Shown: positions 6,598 to 14,135 of the stretch, in pieces
Layout: each line of letters opens with the position of its first letter
Numbering within the stretch: the stretch's first letter is position 1
Assembly: GCA_900315055.1 (NCBI GenBank)
Contig: OMXP01000029.1
Coordinates: forward strand, 1 to 32,777
Length of the DNA: 32,777 bases
Direction: 5' to 3'
Source: an uncultured Lachnospiraceae bacterium
GTDB taxonomy: Bacteria; Bacillota; Clostridia; Lachnospirales; Lachnospiraceae
Notes under the pieces: model-generated
What the model was told of the DNA's origin: nothing
Database searches by the model: none
What the model saw: only the letters and a program-made list of their open reading frames with translations
Made by a program: the position numbers and the translations under genes

Positions 6598-7455
6598 ATG
6601 AGTGCGAAATTGTGTGTCGTATTCCCCGGCATCGGGTACCACTGTGACAAGCCGCTTCTCTACTACGGGCAGAAGCTGGCCAGGGCAAGAGGATATGAAA
6701 TCGTACGGACGAGCTATACGAAGAGCGGCATCGTCCTCAACAAGTCAAAGCTTGCCGAGGGTCTGACGCTGGGGCTTTCGATGATCCGCGATGCCCTGAA
6801 GGACGTGAATTTTACGGAATACGATGAGGTGCTGTTTCTCTCAAAGAGCATCGGCACAGCCATTGCGGCAGCCTATGAGGAAGAGACGGGCGTGCATGAC
6901 AACTGCAGAGTGTTCCGCCATGTCATGTTCACACCTCTGGAGATTACCTATGATCACGTGCTCGATGGCTGCGGCATCGCCTTCAGCGCGCACGAAGACC
7001 AGTGGGCAGATTTTGAAAAGGTAAAGGAACTGAGCAGGATTCACAGGATCCCACTCTTTGAATATCCCCACGGGAATCACTCCCTGGAGACGGGGGATGT
7101 GAAGACAGACCTTGCCACCATGACCGACGTCATGGGCCATGTGGCGGACTACCTCGACGGGAGACTGACTGTGACTGCTCCCAAAGAGGACACGCCGCTT
7201 TCTGCAAGAGAGCAGGCCGTTCTCGACTCCTATGCGCTGGAGGACGCATTTCTCCGCGCAAGCGCAGAGCCCGCCCCGAAACGCACGGAAGAAGACAGCA
7301 CGGAGGCCGTAGAGGATACCAGGCGTTCCTACATCCGCTCCATGCTCGCCGAAGGCTATGACGTCACGAACATCGCCTACTTCATCGATGAGAGCGAGGA
7401 CTATGTCCGATCGGTCATGAAAGAGGAAGGCCTCACGGAGCATCTCCTTTACTGA
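6598..7455 (+). CDS. Alpha/beta-hydrolase-like protein with C-terminal helical (HTH-like) tail
   Basis: Residues 1-190 look like an alpha/beta-hydrolase fold. A first strand with PGIGYHCDKPLLYY is followed by FLSKSIGTAIA (candidate nucleophile S84 after a strand) and PHGNHSLE (candidate catalytic H161) before a last helix. A charged, proline- and glutamate-rich linker (about 191-240) leads to residues 243-280, whose pattern SYIRSMLAEGYDVTNIAYFI suggests a small helix-turn-helix. The substrate is unknown. The ATG at 6598 has AAAGGA upstream. The gene is divergent from truA and is followed by a strong terminator, so it is probably monocistronic. Fold assignment is by motif only. Confidence 0.6.
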   Translation: MSAKLCVVFPGIGYHCDKPLLYYGQKLARARGYEIVRTSYTKSGIVLNKSKLAEGLTLGLSMIRDALKDVNFTEYDEVLFLSKSIGTAIAAAYEEETGVHDNCRVFRHVMFTPLEITYDHVLDGCGIAFSAHEDQWADFEKVKELSRIHRIPLFEYPHGNHSLETGDVKTDLATMTDVMGHVADYLDGRLTVTAPKEDTPLSAREQAVLDSYALEDAFLRASAEPAPKRTEEDSTEAVEDTRRSYIRSMLAEGYDVTNIAYFIDESEDYVRSVMKEEGLTEHLLY

Positions 7456-7471
7456 AAACAGAATATGAACA

Positions 7472-7516
7472 AAAGGGGCGGCCGCTTCCGGAAATCCGGA
7501 GACGACCGCCCTTGTT
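7472..7516 (+). terminator. Intrinsic terminator after the hydrolase-like gene
   Basis: AAGGGGCGG and CCGCCCTT pair around an inner TTCCGG/CCGGA helix, followed by TTGTTCG. The A-run on the left suggests it can also act for the minus-strand transcript. Confidence 0.75.
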
Positions 7517-7540
7517 CGTATTGAAGTATTCAGTTGTCGG

Positions 7541-7702
7541 TTACCGTAACCCGGAGATCTTTCCGACTGCCAGTTCATCCGCTGCCGCTGTCAGCTCATC
7601 CTCAAAGGCCTCATCCTCGAGATTGCTTCCGATGATGCGCACCAGAGCGCCCGCTGCCAGAAATAAAAGTCCCGCAATTGCAAGTGCCGCCAATTTGATC
7701 AT
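7541..7702 (-). CDS. Small membrane protein, 53 residues
   Basis: An ATG at 7702 follows CCGGAGGTAAACAC, one of the strongest ribosome binding sites in the window. The product starts MIKLAALAIAGLLFLAAGAL, a single hydrophobic helix (about residues 3-25), and continues with an acidic segment (LEDEAFEDELTAAADEL) and a basic end (KISGLR). No family is recognised. The gene follows the cation transporter gene by 156 bases on the same strand and shares the terminator region at 7472-7516 with the convergent gene. It could be a small membrane subunit or modulator; that is a guess from size and location. Confidence 0.7.
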   Translation of the reverse strand: MIKLAALAIAGLLFLAAGALVRIIGSNLEDEAFEDELTAAADELAVGKISGLR

Positions 7703-7715
7703 GTGTTTACCTCCG

Positions 7716-7756
7716 GAAAGAATGAACGGCGTCCCTGTCCCGGGGACGATTCTTTC
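7716..7756 (-). promoter_or_regulatory. Stem-loop upstream of the small membrane protein gene
   Basis: GAAAGAAT and ATTCTTTC (8 bp, perfect) enclose CGTCCC/GGGACG. The hairpin ends three bases before the Shine-Dalgarno sequence of the 53-residue ORF. There is no U-tract in the direction of that gene. Confidence 0.45.
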
Positions 7757-7858
7757 GTCTTCTAAAAGAAATTCCAGACAGTAAACATGATACCGGGAAA
7801 ATGAAAAGTCCCGATTGTGGAAATGTGTCGCAACTGTTAACTTTCAATGAACGTCGTT

Positions 7859-8971
7859 CTAATCCGAAATGTCTCCGTCGAGTACAACTTCGAGGTGATA
7901 GCCGGGAAACAGCGCCTGTACCTCCTGTACCACCTGATGGTAGATCTCCTTCCGGTCTTTGATGTCAAAGGAGACGATGATGTCGAAGCGGATGGTCTTC
8001 GACTCCTCGTCCACATGGAAGCCGTGATGGTTGATGACTTCCGGATGCTTCTCGCAGGTCCCGTAGACCTTCTCCCGCATCTCATTGATCTTCTCACTCG
8101 AGCTGTTCTGCGCATAGACGGAAATGCCGTTCAGGATCACATGGTACTTCTGAAAAATCAGATGCATGATCCGGTACTGCAGGTCATTGAGTTCCTCCAC
8201 GGTCATCGTGCCCGGCACTTCGATGTGCACCGCTCCGATGAGGGTATTCGGTCCGTAGTTGTTGATCACAAGGTCATAGGCCCCGTTCACCTCGGGGAAG
8301 GATGCGATGTCCTTCTTGATCGCCTTGGAGAGCGAGGGCTCGACTCTCTGTCCCAGGATCTCGCTGATCGTGTCCCTCAGGGACTCCAGACCGGATTTGA
8401 TAATGATGAGTGCAATCGCAGCGCCAAGCCAGGCCTCAAGGCTGACTCCGAAAAACAGGTAGATGGCAGCAGCGACAAGAGTCGAGGCAGAGATGATGGA
8501 ATCGAACATTGCGTCCTTTCCGGATGCGATGAGGGAATCGGACTCTGCCTTTTTTCCCTGCCCCTGCACAAACAGTCCGAGGACAATCTTCACCACCACC
8601 GCGACTGCGATGATGATCAGAGAGATCGCGGTATAGTCCGGTGTCTCGGGGTGTATGATCTTTTTCACCGATTCCACGAAGGCGGAAATGCCGGCGTAGA
8701 GAATGATCATGGAGATCACCGCCGCACTCAGGTACTCGATTCTTCCATGTCCCAGAGGGTGCTTCTTGTCCGGCGCCTTGCCGGCAAGCTTGATGCCGAT
8801 GATGGTGATGAGGGACGAGAGGGCGTCCGAGAGGTTGTTGACCGCGTCGAGCACGATGGCGACGGAATGGGACAGCGTACCGACCATGGCCTTGAAAACG
8901 GCAAGCAGAACGTTTGCCAGAATGCCGATGATGCTGGTGCGTACGATGACTTTGTCACGTGATGGATTCAT
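7859..8971 (-). CDS. Cation diffusion facilitator (CDF) metal efflux protein
   Basis: A 370-residue CDF transporter of the plasma membrane, expected to export divalent metal ions by proton antiport. Six membrane helices are followed by a cytosolic C-terminal domain. VLDAVNNLSDALSS in helix 2 and GKDAMFDS in helix 5 supply the acidic metal site. KKHPLGHGRIEYLSA after helix 2 is the diagnostic family loop. The DxxNNxxD and DxxxD pattern argues against a strictly zinc-specific HxxxD type and leaves Mn, Fe, Co or Ni open. The start at 8971 is preceded by GGAAGGAGG. Its promoter is not obvious; the leader overlaps the plus-strand RNA candidate at 9039-9290. Confidence 0.9.
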   Translation of the reverse strand: MNPSRDKVIVRTSIIGILANVLLAVFKAMVGTLSHSVAIVLDAVNNLSDALSSLITIIGIKLAGKAPDKKHPLGHGRIEYLSAAVISMIILYAGISAFVESVKKIIHPETPDYTAISLIIIAVAVVVKIVLGLFVQGQGKKAESDSLIASGKDAMFDSIISASTLVAAAIYLFFGVSLEAWLGAAIALIIIKSGLESLRDTISEILGQRVEPSLSKAIKKDIASFPEVNGAYDLVINNYGPNTLIGAVHIEVPGTMTVEELNDLQYRIMHLIFQKYHVILNGISVYAQNSSSEKINEMREKVYGTCEKHPEVINHHGFHVDEESKTIRFDIIVSFDIKDRKEIYHQVVQEVQALFPGYHLEVVLDGDISD

Positions 8972-9004
8972 GATGAAAACTGCCTCCTTCCAGGCGTAAA
9001 TTTC

Positions 9005-9032
9005 TTGTTGATCGGTAATCGCATGGTATAAT
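9005..9032 (+). promoter_or_regulatory. Plus-strand promoter with no gene downstream
   Basis: TTGTTG (9005-9010), 16-base spacer, and TATAAT (9027-9032) preceded by TG-G, so it also fits an extended -10. It is among the best promoter matches in the window, and the predicted start falls at 9039-9040. Confidence 0.65.
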
Positions 9033-9038
9033 TTTACC

Positions 9039-9290
9039 GAACACAACAACAGCAGTACTTTGAAGATATAAAAGCAATTATTCTGAAATTACCGTTTGGT
9101 AATCATCAGATCATGAATTTTATTTCCGAAGTATGTTGTGTTCTCTGACCTTAACAGTCAGAATCCCAATCCGCCGGCCTGCTGTTACCGGTTTTGGGTG
9201 GATTTAAGCCAGGTTATAAGCGCCTTACATTTTAACCACCCGATCAGAAAAAAGGAAGCCGCAGTTTTCCGCGGCTTCCTCTCTCAAAGA
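9039..9290 (+). ncRNA. Candidate structured small RNA (about 250 nt), family unknown
   Basis: The unit runs from a strong promoter to an intrinsic terminator without an ORF that has a ribosome binding site. GAACACAACA at the predicted 5' end (9039-9048) pairs perfectly with TGTTGTGTTC at 9134-9143. Inside lies ATTACC/GGTAAT on a four-base loop. TCTGAC/GTCAGA follows directly, then CCCAA/TTGGG enclosing CCGG/CCGG, then GGGTGG/CCACCC, then the terminator stem. The alternative reading is a structured minus-strand leader of the metal transporter gene, since inverted repeats fold on both strands; the promoter quality favours the plus strand. It does not match 6S, tmRNA or any riboswitch I can recognise. 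Confidence 0.45.
9248..9285. terminator. Terminator of the TetR gene and of the RNA candidate
   Basis: GGAAGCCGC/GCGGCTTCC form a 9-bp stem. On the minus strand it is followed by TTTTTT, ideal for the TetR gene; on the plus strand by TCTCTC, weaker. Confidence 0.85.
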
Positions 9291-9325
9291 GAATCGGTAT
9301 GACCATCCCGTCCCCGTTTTCTGTC

Positions 9326-9904
9326 TCACTTTGCCTTCAGACCCTTGTTGCACTGATCAAACTGCTCGAGAGCGTTGCGGAACGACCCGTTCAGCATGGT
9401 CGCAAAGCGATCCACAAAGGCATCGATGTCCTCCTTCATGCCCTTTCCGAACCACTCGGTCACCATGCCGACAAAGCCGAACTGATAGAAGTGCGCCACA
9501 TAGTGCTTCTGCCCTTCCGTGACGGTCAGCCCCTTCGACTCTTCCTGCACCACGCCAAAGAGCAGCTGCTCCGTCTGCGCCGAGAGGTACTTGACGATCA
9601 GATCATGGTTGGCGTTGTGATAGATATTGGAGATGAAATCCTTCTCCTCCACCACCTCCTGCAGAATGGCCCGAAGACCGTCCTCCCAGGTATCCATCGT
9701 CTTCCTGCCGCCGAGGGCCTTCGAGAAGTCCTCCAGGGCACACCACTCCACCAGCGCATAGATGTCCTGGAAGTGGTAGTAAAAGGCCGAGCGGGAGATT
9801 CCGCAGTCATCGGTGATTTCCTGAATTGTGATCTTGTCGAGCGGCTTGGTGCGAAGCAGTTTCTTCAGCGACGCCTCCAGCGCCATTTTCGTGATCTGTG
9901 ACAT
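9326..9904 (-). CDS. TetR/AcrR-family regulator, DhaS-like
   Basis: A 192-residue regulator. The N-terminal DNA-binding domain (about 1-48) includes KPLDKITIQEITDDCGIS followed by RSAFYYHFQDIYALVEW, the standard TetR recognition helix region. The C-terminal half resembles the DhaS-like ligand domain of Firmicute TetR proteins. The start at 9904 (MSQITKMALEASLKK) is preceded by AGGAG. It sits downstream of gpmI behind a terminator-like hairpin and upstream of the metal transporter gene, so the transporter or the gene itself is a plausible target. The ligand is unknown. Confidence 0.85.
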   Translation of the reverse strand: MSQITKMALEASLKKLLRTKPLDKITIQEITDDCGISRSAFYYHFQDIYALVEWCALEDFSKALGGRKTMDTWEDGLRAILQEVVEEKDFISNIYHNANHDLIVKYLSAQTEQLLFGVVQEESKGLTVTEGQKHYVAHFYQFGFVGMVTEWFGKGMKEDIDAFVDRFATMLNGSFRNALEQFDQCNKGLKAK

Positions 9905-9915
9905 GGCACTCCTGT

Positions 9916-9972
9916 TAAAAAACAAGGAGAGTCCGGACCGCCCCTCTTTCAGACGTTTCCAAAACTCTCCTG
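9916..9972 (-). terminator. Probable terminator after gpmI
   Basis: On the minus strand AGGAGAG (9971-9965) pairs with CTCTCCT (9931-9925), followed by TTGTTTTTT. The loop is long (33 bases), so efficiency is uncertain. It ends a few bases before the TetR ribosome binding site. Confidence 0.5.
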
Positions 9973-10006
9973 TCTCCATACCCGTTATGAACTTATAACT
10001 TCACTC

Positions 10007-11572
10007 TTACTCGGTGATGCTCTCAAGCCAGTGCTCGTCCGGCTCATAGCCCAGGATCTTCACGACGGTTGCCGCAACGTTTGCAAGGCCGAAATCGCCG
10101 TCCTTGACCTTGGTTCCCTCCGGTCCGTTGTAGACCGCAAACGGAACTCTTGCCAGAGAGTGAGAGGTCTTCGGCTTGCCGTTCTTGTCGACCATCTCAT
10201 CGGAGTTGCCGTGGTCCGCCATGACAAGCAGCGTGTAGCCGTACTTCATGCAGGCATCCATCACGCGGCGAAGGTTCAGATCGACGGACTCGACGCCGAT
10301 GAGGGTTGCCTCATAGTTTCCGGTGTGGCCGACCATGTCGCCGTTGGGATAATTGCAGCGGATAAACTGATACTTGCCGGACTCGATGGCCGCGACGATC
10401 TTCTCCGTGACCTCGGTTGCCTTCATCCACGGCTTCTGATCGAACGGGATGATATCGGACGGAACCTCTTCCCAGTCCTCGAGCTCATCGGAGAACTTCT
10501 CGGAGCGGTTGCCGTTCCAGAAGTAGGTCATGTGGCCGAACTTCTGCGTCTCGGAGCAGGCATAGCTCTTGACGCCGCGCTTGACGAGGAACTCGGAGAG
10601 CGTGTACTTGATGTGCGGGGGCTCCACCAGGAAGTTTGCCGGGAGCTTCAGGTCGCCGTCGTACTGCAGCATGCCGCAGTAGAAGACCTTCGGCTTCTTC
10701 ACAAGATCAAACTTGTCGAAGGTATCCATGTAGTCGAAGCACTTGGAAATCTCGACTGCACGGTCGCCGCGGAAGTTGAACAGGATCACGGAATCGCCGT
10801 CATCGATCGTGCCGACAGGGTTGCCGGCTGCATCCGCAATGACAAAGCCCGGAAGGTACTGATCCGTGTATCCGCCCTCCTTGCGGTAGGTCTCGATGGC
10901 CTCGGTGGCAGACTGGAACTTTCTTCCGTCGCCCAGGACATGGCAGTGCCAGCCTCTCTCGACCATCGACCAGTCCGCCTCATAGCGGTCCATCGTGATG
11001 GTCATGCGGCCGCCGCCGGAAGCAATGCACGCATGGTAGGAATCGTCGTTGAGCTCCCTGATGACGCCCTCGAGCTGATCGACATACTGAAGTGCGGAGG
11101 TCTCGGGAACATCACGGCCGTCAAGCAGGATGTGGCAGCGGACCTCATGGATTCCCTCTTTCTTTGCCTCGCGCATCATCGCGATGAGGTGAGAGATATT
11201 GGAGTGAACGTTGCCGTCGGAGAGCAGTCCGAGGAAGTGAAGCTTTCCGTTGTGCTCCTTCACCTGTGCCACCGACTTCTGCCATGCGGCGGACTTGTAG
11301 ATGTCACCGGACTCGATGCTCTCATTGACGAGCTTTGCGCCCTGGGAATAAATCTGGCCGCAGCCGAGGGCGTTGTGACCGACCTCGGAGTTGCCCATGT
11401 CGGAGTCCGACGGCAGGCCTACTGCCGTGCCCGATGCCTTGATGGTCGTGTGGGGCCACTTGGTCATCAGCTCGTCGATCTGGGGCTTGTAGGCATGCAT
11501 GACCGCATTGCCGTTGTCCTTGTCCGTCCAGCCGACGCCGTCCATAACTACGAGTACTACAGGTTTGCTCAT
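10007..11572 (-). CDS. gpmI: 2,3-bisphosphoglycerate-independent phosphoglycerate mutase
   Basis: A 521-residue cytosolic Mn-dependent enzyme of glycolysis that interconverts 3- and 2-phosphoglycerate. It belongs to the alkaline phosphatase superfamily. VVMDGVG gives the first metal-binding aspartate; SDSDMGNSEVGHNALG contains the phosphorylated serine S62; GDRAVE, FNFRGD and MADHGNSDEM are further active-site motifs. Length is normal. The start at 11572 follows AAGGAGGAG; an ATG 12 codons upstream has no support. It lies 59 bases downstream of the degenerate mutase-like gene, probably in the same transcript. Confidence 0.96.
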   Translation of the reverse strand: MSKPVVLVVMDGVGWTDKDNGNAVMHAYKPQIDELMTKWPHTTIKASGTAVGLPSDSDMGNSEVGHNALGCGQIYSQGAKLVNESIESGDIYKSAAWQKSVAQVKEHNGKLHFLGLLSDGNVHSNISHLIAMMREAKKEGIHEVRCHILLDGRDVPETSALQYVDQLEGVIRELNDDSYHACIASGGGRMTITMDRYEADWSMVERGWHCHVLGDGRKFQSATEAIETYRKEGGYTDQYLPGFVIADAAGNPVGTIDDGDSVILFNFRGDRAVEISKCFDYMDTFDKFDLVKKPKVFYCGMLQYDGDLKLPANFLVEPPHIKYTLSEFLVKRGVKSYACSETQKFGHMTYFWNGNRSEKFSDELEDWEEVPSDIIPFDQKPWMKATEVTEKIVAAIESGKYQFIRCNYPNGDMVGHTGNYEATLIGVESVDLNLRRVMDACMKYGYTLLVMADHGNSDEMVDKNGKPKTSHSLARVPFAVYNGPEGTKVKDGDFGLANVAATVVKILGYEPDEHWLESITE

Positions 11573-11631
11573 ACAGAGTCTCCTCCTTGGATATTGTGAA
11601 CCAATCAAACCATTGTGAATTGTGAGCCGTT

Positions 11632-12324
11632 TCAGAACAGATCCCGGACGCCCTGCACCGAAAGGTCATCGCCCAGCGTATAGATGCGGGGAGATGCCGG
11701 TGCGATCTCAAGCTTTGTGATCTCCTCGTCCTTTAAGCCGTCCAAGTATCCGATCAGTGCGCGGATGCTGTTGGAGTGGCCGCAGACAAGTACGGCGCCG
11801 TTCTCTCTTACCGAGGGGACAATGGTCTCCTCATAGTAGGCGGCGACGCGGTCCGAGACGTCTTTGATCGACTCGGTTCTCGGAAGCATTGCCGGATCCA
11901 CCTTCCGGTAGCGCGGATCAAGGACAGGATTTCTGTCGTCGTCCTCGTCGACCGCCGGCGGCTCCACGTCATAGGCTCTCCGCCAGGTCTGCACCTGGTC
12001 CGCCCCGTAGGCCTCCGCCGTCTGCCGCTTGGAGATGCCCTCGAGGGCACCGTAGTGCCGCTCGTTGAGCTTCCAGCTCTTGACTACCGGAATGTACTCC
12101 TGATCCATCTGCGCAAGGATATGATTCAGGGTGTCGATGCCGCGCTTTAAGTACGACGTGTAGGCAAGATCCAGCTGCACTTTCTCGCGCTTCAACTGCC
12201 TGCCGGCAAGATCCGCCTCCTCAACCCCCTGTTTTGACAGAAGAACATCGATCCAGCCTGTAAACAGGTCGGACGTCTTCCATTCCGACTCTCCCGCCGA
12301 AACCAGAATCAGGGTGTGTTCCAT
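11632..12324 (-). CDS. Phosphoglycerate mutase-like protein lacking the catalytic histidine
   Basis: A 230-residue protein clearly related to 2,3-BPG-dependent phosphoglycerate mutase. Family segments are LFTGWIDVLLSKQGVEEA, TSYLKRGIDTLNHIL, SWKLNERHYGALEG (E88, R89) and GHSNSIRALIGYLDG (H183). The defining RHG motif that carries the phosphohistidine is replaced by S9-A10-G11 (LVSAGESEW). The motif usually read as IPTGIP is EIAPASPR. With the nucleophile gone, normal mutase or phosphatase chemistry is not expected. It has a promoter and GGGAGG ribosome binding site and leads an operon with gpmI, which supplies the real activity. A regulatory or scaffold role is conceivable but unproven. Confidence 0.85.
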   Translation of the reverse strand: MEHTLILVSAGESEWKTSDLFTGWIDVLLSKQGVEEADLAGRQLKREKVQLDLAYTSYLKRGIDTLNHILAQMDQEYIPVVKSWKLNERHYGALEGISKRQTAEAYGADQVQTWRRAYDVEPPAVDEDDDRNPVLDPRYRKVDPAMLPRTESIKDVSDRVAAYYEETIVPSVRENGAVLVCGHSNSIRALIGYLDGLKDEEITKLEIAPASPRIYTLGDDLSVQGVRDLF

Positions 12325-12357
12325 GTTTGCCTCCCATATGTTGTTCGAACCGCTCTT

Positions 12358-12386
12358 ATTCTAATCTGCGTCCCCCAAAATGTCCA
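12358..12386 (-). promoter_or_regulatory. Promoter of the mutase-like gene and gpmI
   Basis: On the minus strand: -35 TGGACA (12386-12381), 17-base spacer, -10 TAGAAT (12363-12358). Confidence 0.6.
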
Positions 12387-12400
12387 CGGAAAACGAGCTC

Positions 12401-14080
12401 TCAGTCCATGTGAAGCTTCTCCTCCAGCTTCTTTACAATGTACTTCAGGCACCCATCCTCAAAGGGATTGATAAGGCCCGCCTTCTCTTCCAGCCCGAAG
12501 AAGAAATCCGAGGCGGACAGGCGGCAGAGTTTCAGATAACTTTCCCACGCCTGCCTATAGTCCCGGTCCTGCCAGATCTTGTACTGCAGGGCATTCGTCT
12601 GTGCAATGCAGTAGTCGATGTAGTAGAGCGGGCAGTCATAGATGTGGTGCTGCTTCTGCCAGAAGCCGCCCTCCTCGAAGTAGGCATTGCCCGTGTAGTC
12701 CAGGTGCGGCTTGTACTGCTTTTCGAGATCCCGCCAGACCTCATCGCGCATCTTCGGGGTAAGGCCCGGATCCTGATAGCAGATGTCCTGGAACTCATCG
12801 ACCATCGTCCCGTAGGGGATGAACAGCACGGCGTCCTCGAAGTGCATCTGCACGTAGTCCTTTGCCCGCTTCTTAAAGAGCAGATCCATATAGGGCTCCG
12901 TGAAGAACTCCATCGACATCGAGTGTGTCTCCGCCGTCTCCATCGTGATGTCCGCATGCTCCCTTATGGGATCGTTCCGTGTCAGGTATCCCTGGAAGGC
13001 GTGGCCGCACTCATGGGTGATGACATCGGCATCCCCGCTCGTACCGTTGAAGTTTGCAAAGATGAACGGCGCCTTATAGTCGGGGATATAGGTCATGTAT
13101 CCGCCGGTCTTCTTGGTCTTTCTCCCGAGGACATCGAAGAGATCGTTGTCGCACATGAAGTTCATGAACTCTGCCGTCTCGGGAGAAAGCGCATTGTACA
13201 TCTTCCGTCCGGCCAGGAGGATCTCCTCCGGCGTCCCGACAGGGGCGGGATTCCCCTCCGGAAAATAGACGCCCTCATCGATGTAGGAGAGCTTTGCAAG
13301 GTGCAGCCGCTCGCGCCTTGCATCGTGGATCTTCTCGGCAAAGGGAACGTAGTCCTCCTTTACCTGTTTCCGGAATCTTGCGATGTCGTCCCTGCCATAG
13401 CAGTTCCGGATCATGCGGGCATAGCCAAGGGGCAGATAGTTCTCATGCCCCATCGCCTGCCCCTGTGCCGTGCGGTTCTTCACGAGGCGGTCATAGATGT
13501 CGTCGAGCCGCTCCCGGTTTGCGACAAAGAAGGCGGTGAAGGCATCCCAGGCCTTTTTCCGAATGCTTCTGTTGGCATTGTGGAGATAGGGCTCCATGAG
13601 GGAGAGGTTCAGGCTCTGGCCCTCCCAGTCGATCTTTGCGGTGGCAAGCAGATGGTTATACTGTGTCTGCAGCCGGTTCTCCTCCTCCATGAGAGGCAGG
13701 ATCTTCTCATCGACGGACATCTTCTGGAGCTCGATGTTCCGGAAGGCGACCTTCCCGATCTTCTCTTCAAGATACGGCCGGTGCGGGGACGCATACAGCT
13801 TTTCGTTGTACTTCGTGCACAGGTTCTGATAGGTCGGGGTGACTTTGTCGTAGTAGTCCTGCTCTGCGGCATAAAAGTCATCGGTCATGTCGATGTCATG
13901 GCGGATCTCCGCAATCGTCATCATCGTCATCACATGTCCCGTGAGCGTGTAATAGCGCTCGTGTACCCTGAACGCCTCTTCGCCGCTTCCAGACCTGTCC
14001 AGATCTTTCATCAGGTCTTCAAACTGCTTTGTCACCTCATTCATGTCCACCCTGGCATAGGGCATGTCTTGAAACTTCAT
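12401..14080 (-). CDS. M3-family oligoendopeptidase (PepF-like)
   Basis: A 559-residue cytoplasmic zinc metallopeptidase predicted to cut short peptides. HECGH (356-360) is the HExxH zinc motif; the Glu in ETAETHSMSMEF (about 381-391) supplies the third ligand. KTGGYMTYIPDYKAPFIFANFNG ahead of the zinc motif is typical of the clostridial M3 oligoendopeptidases. No signal peptide is present. The start at 14080 follows AAGGAG; an ATG five codons upstream overlaps that ribosome binding site. A terminator hairpin lies just upstream (14097-14126) with no evident promoter after it, so expression may rely on read-through from the glnA-ANTAR transcript or on a promoter inside the ANTAR gene. Confidence 0.9.
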   Translation of the reverse strand: MKFQDMPYARVDMNEVTKQFEDLMKDLDRSGSGEEAFRVHERYYTLTGHVMTMMTIAEIRHDIDMTDDFYAAEQDYYDKVTPTYQNLCTKYNEKLYASPHRPYLEEKIGKVAFRNIELQKMSVDEKILPLMEEENRLQTQYNHLLATAKIDWEGQSLNLSLMEPYLHNANRSIRKKAWDAFTAFFVANRERLDDIYDRLVKNRTAQGQAMGHENYLPLGYARMIRNCYGRDDIARFRKQVKEDYVPFAEKIHDARRERLHLAKLSYIDEGVYFPEGNPAPVGTPEEILLAGRKMYNALSPETAEFMNFMCDNDLFDVLGRKTKKTGGYMTYIPDYKAPFIFANFNGTSGDADVITHECGHAFQGYLTRNDPIREHADITMETAETHSMSMEFFTEPYMDLLFKKRAKDYVQMHFEDAVLFIPYGTMVDEFQDICYQDPGLTPKMRDEVWRDLEKQYKPHLDYTGNAYFEEGGFWQKQHHIYDCPLYYIDYCIAQTNALQYKIWQDRDYRQAWESYLKLCRLSASDFFFGLEEKAGLINPFEDGCLKYIVKKLEEKLHMD

Positions 14081-14096
14081 TTTCTTCTCCTTCATG

Positions 14097-14126
14097 AAAA
14101 ATCCCGGCGGGATCTCTCCTGCCGGG
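14097..14126 (-). terminator. Terminator between the ANTAR gene and the peptidase gene, hexaloop type
   Basis: On the minus strand CCCGGC pairs with GCCGGG and is followed by ATTTTTC. After an A-C mismatch the stem continues with GG/CC and leaves a six-base loop AGAGAT, with A at position 1 and G at position 4. ANTAR proteins recognise paired hairpins with hexaloops of exactly that A1/G4 pattern. A second perfect 7-bp stem, ATCCGGG/CCCGGAT (14142-14162), lies just upstream over the last codons of the ANTAR gene, but its loop has seven bases. Confidence 0.7.
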
Positions 14127-14135
14127 CTGTGTGTC

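Noticed and set aside
8972..9290. Possible NiCo (czcD) or yybP-ykoY metal riboswitch on the minus strand before the CDF gene
   Set aside because: The repeated GCAGG-type junction elements of NiCo and the conserved loops of yybP-ykoY are not found; only one CAGCAGG occurs.
9966..10006. GTTAT-N6-ATAAC dyad upstream of the TetR gene as an operator
   Set aside because: Five-base half-sites in AT-rich sequence are weak evidence and they fall in the gpmI 3' region.
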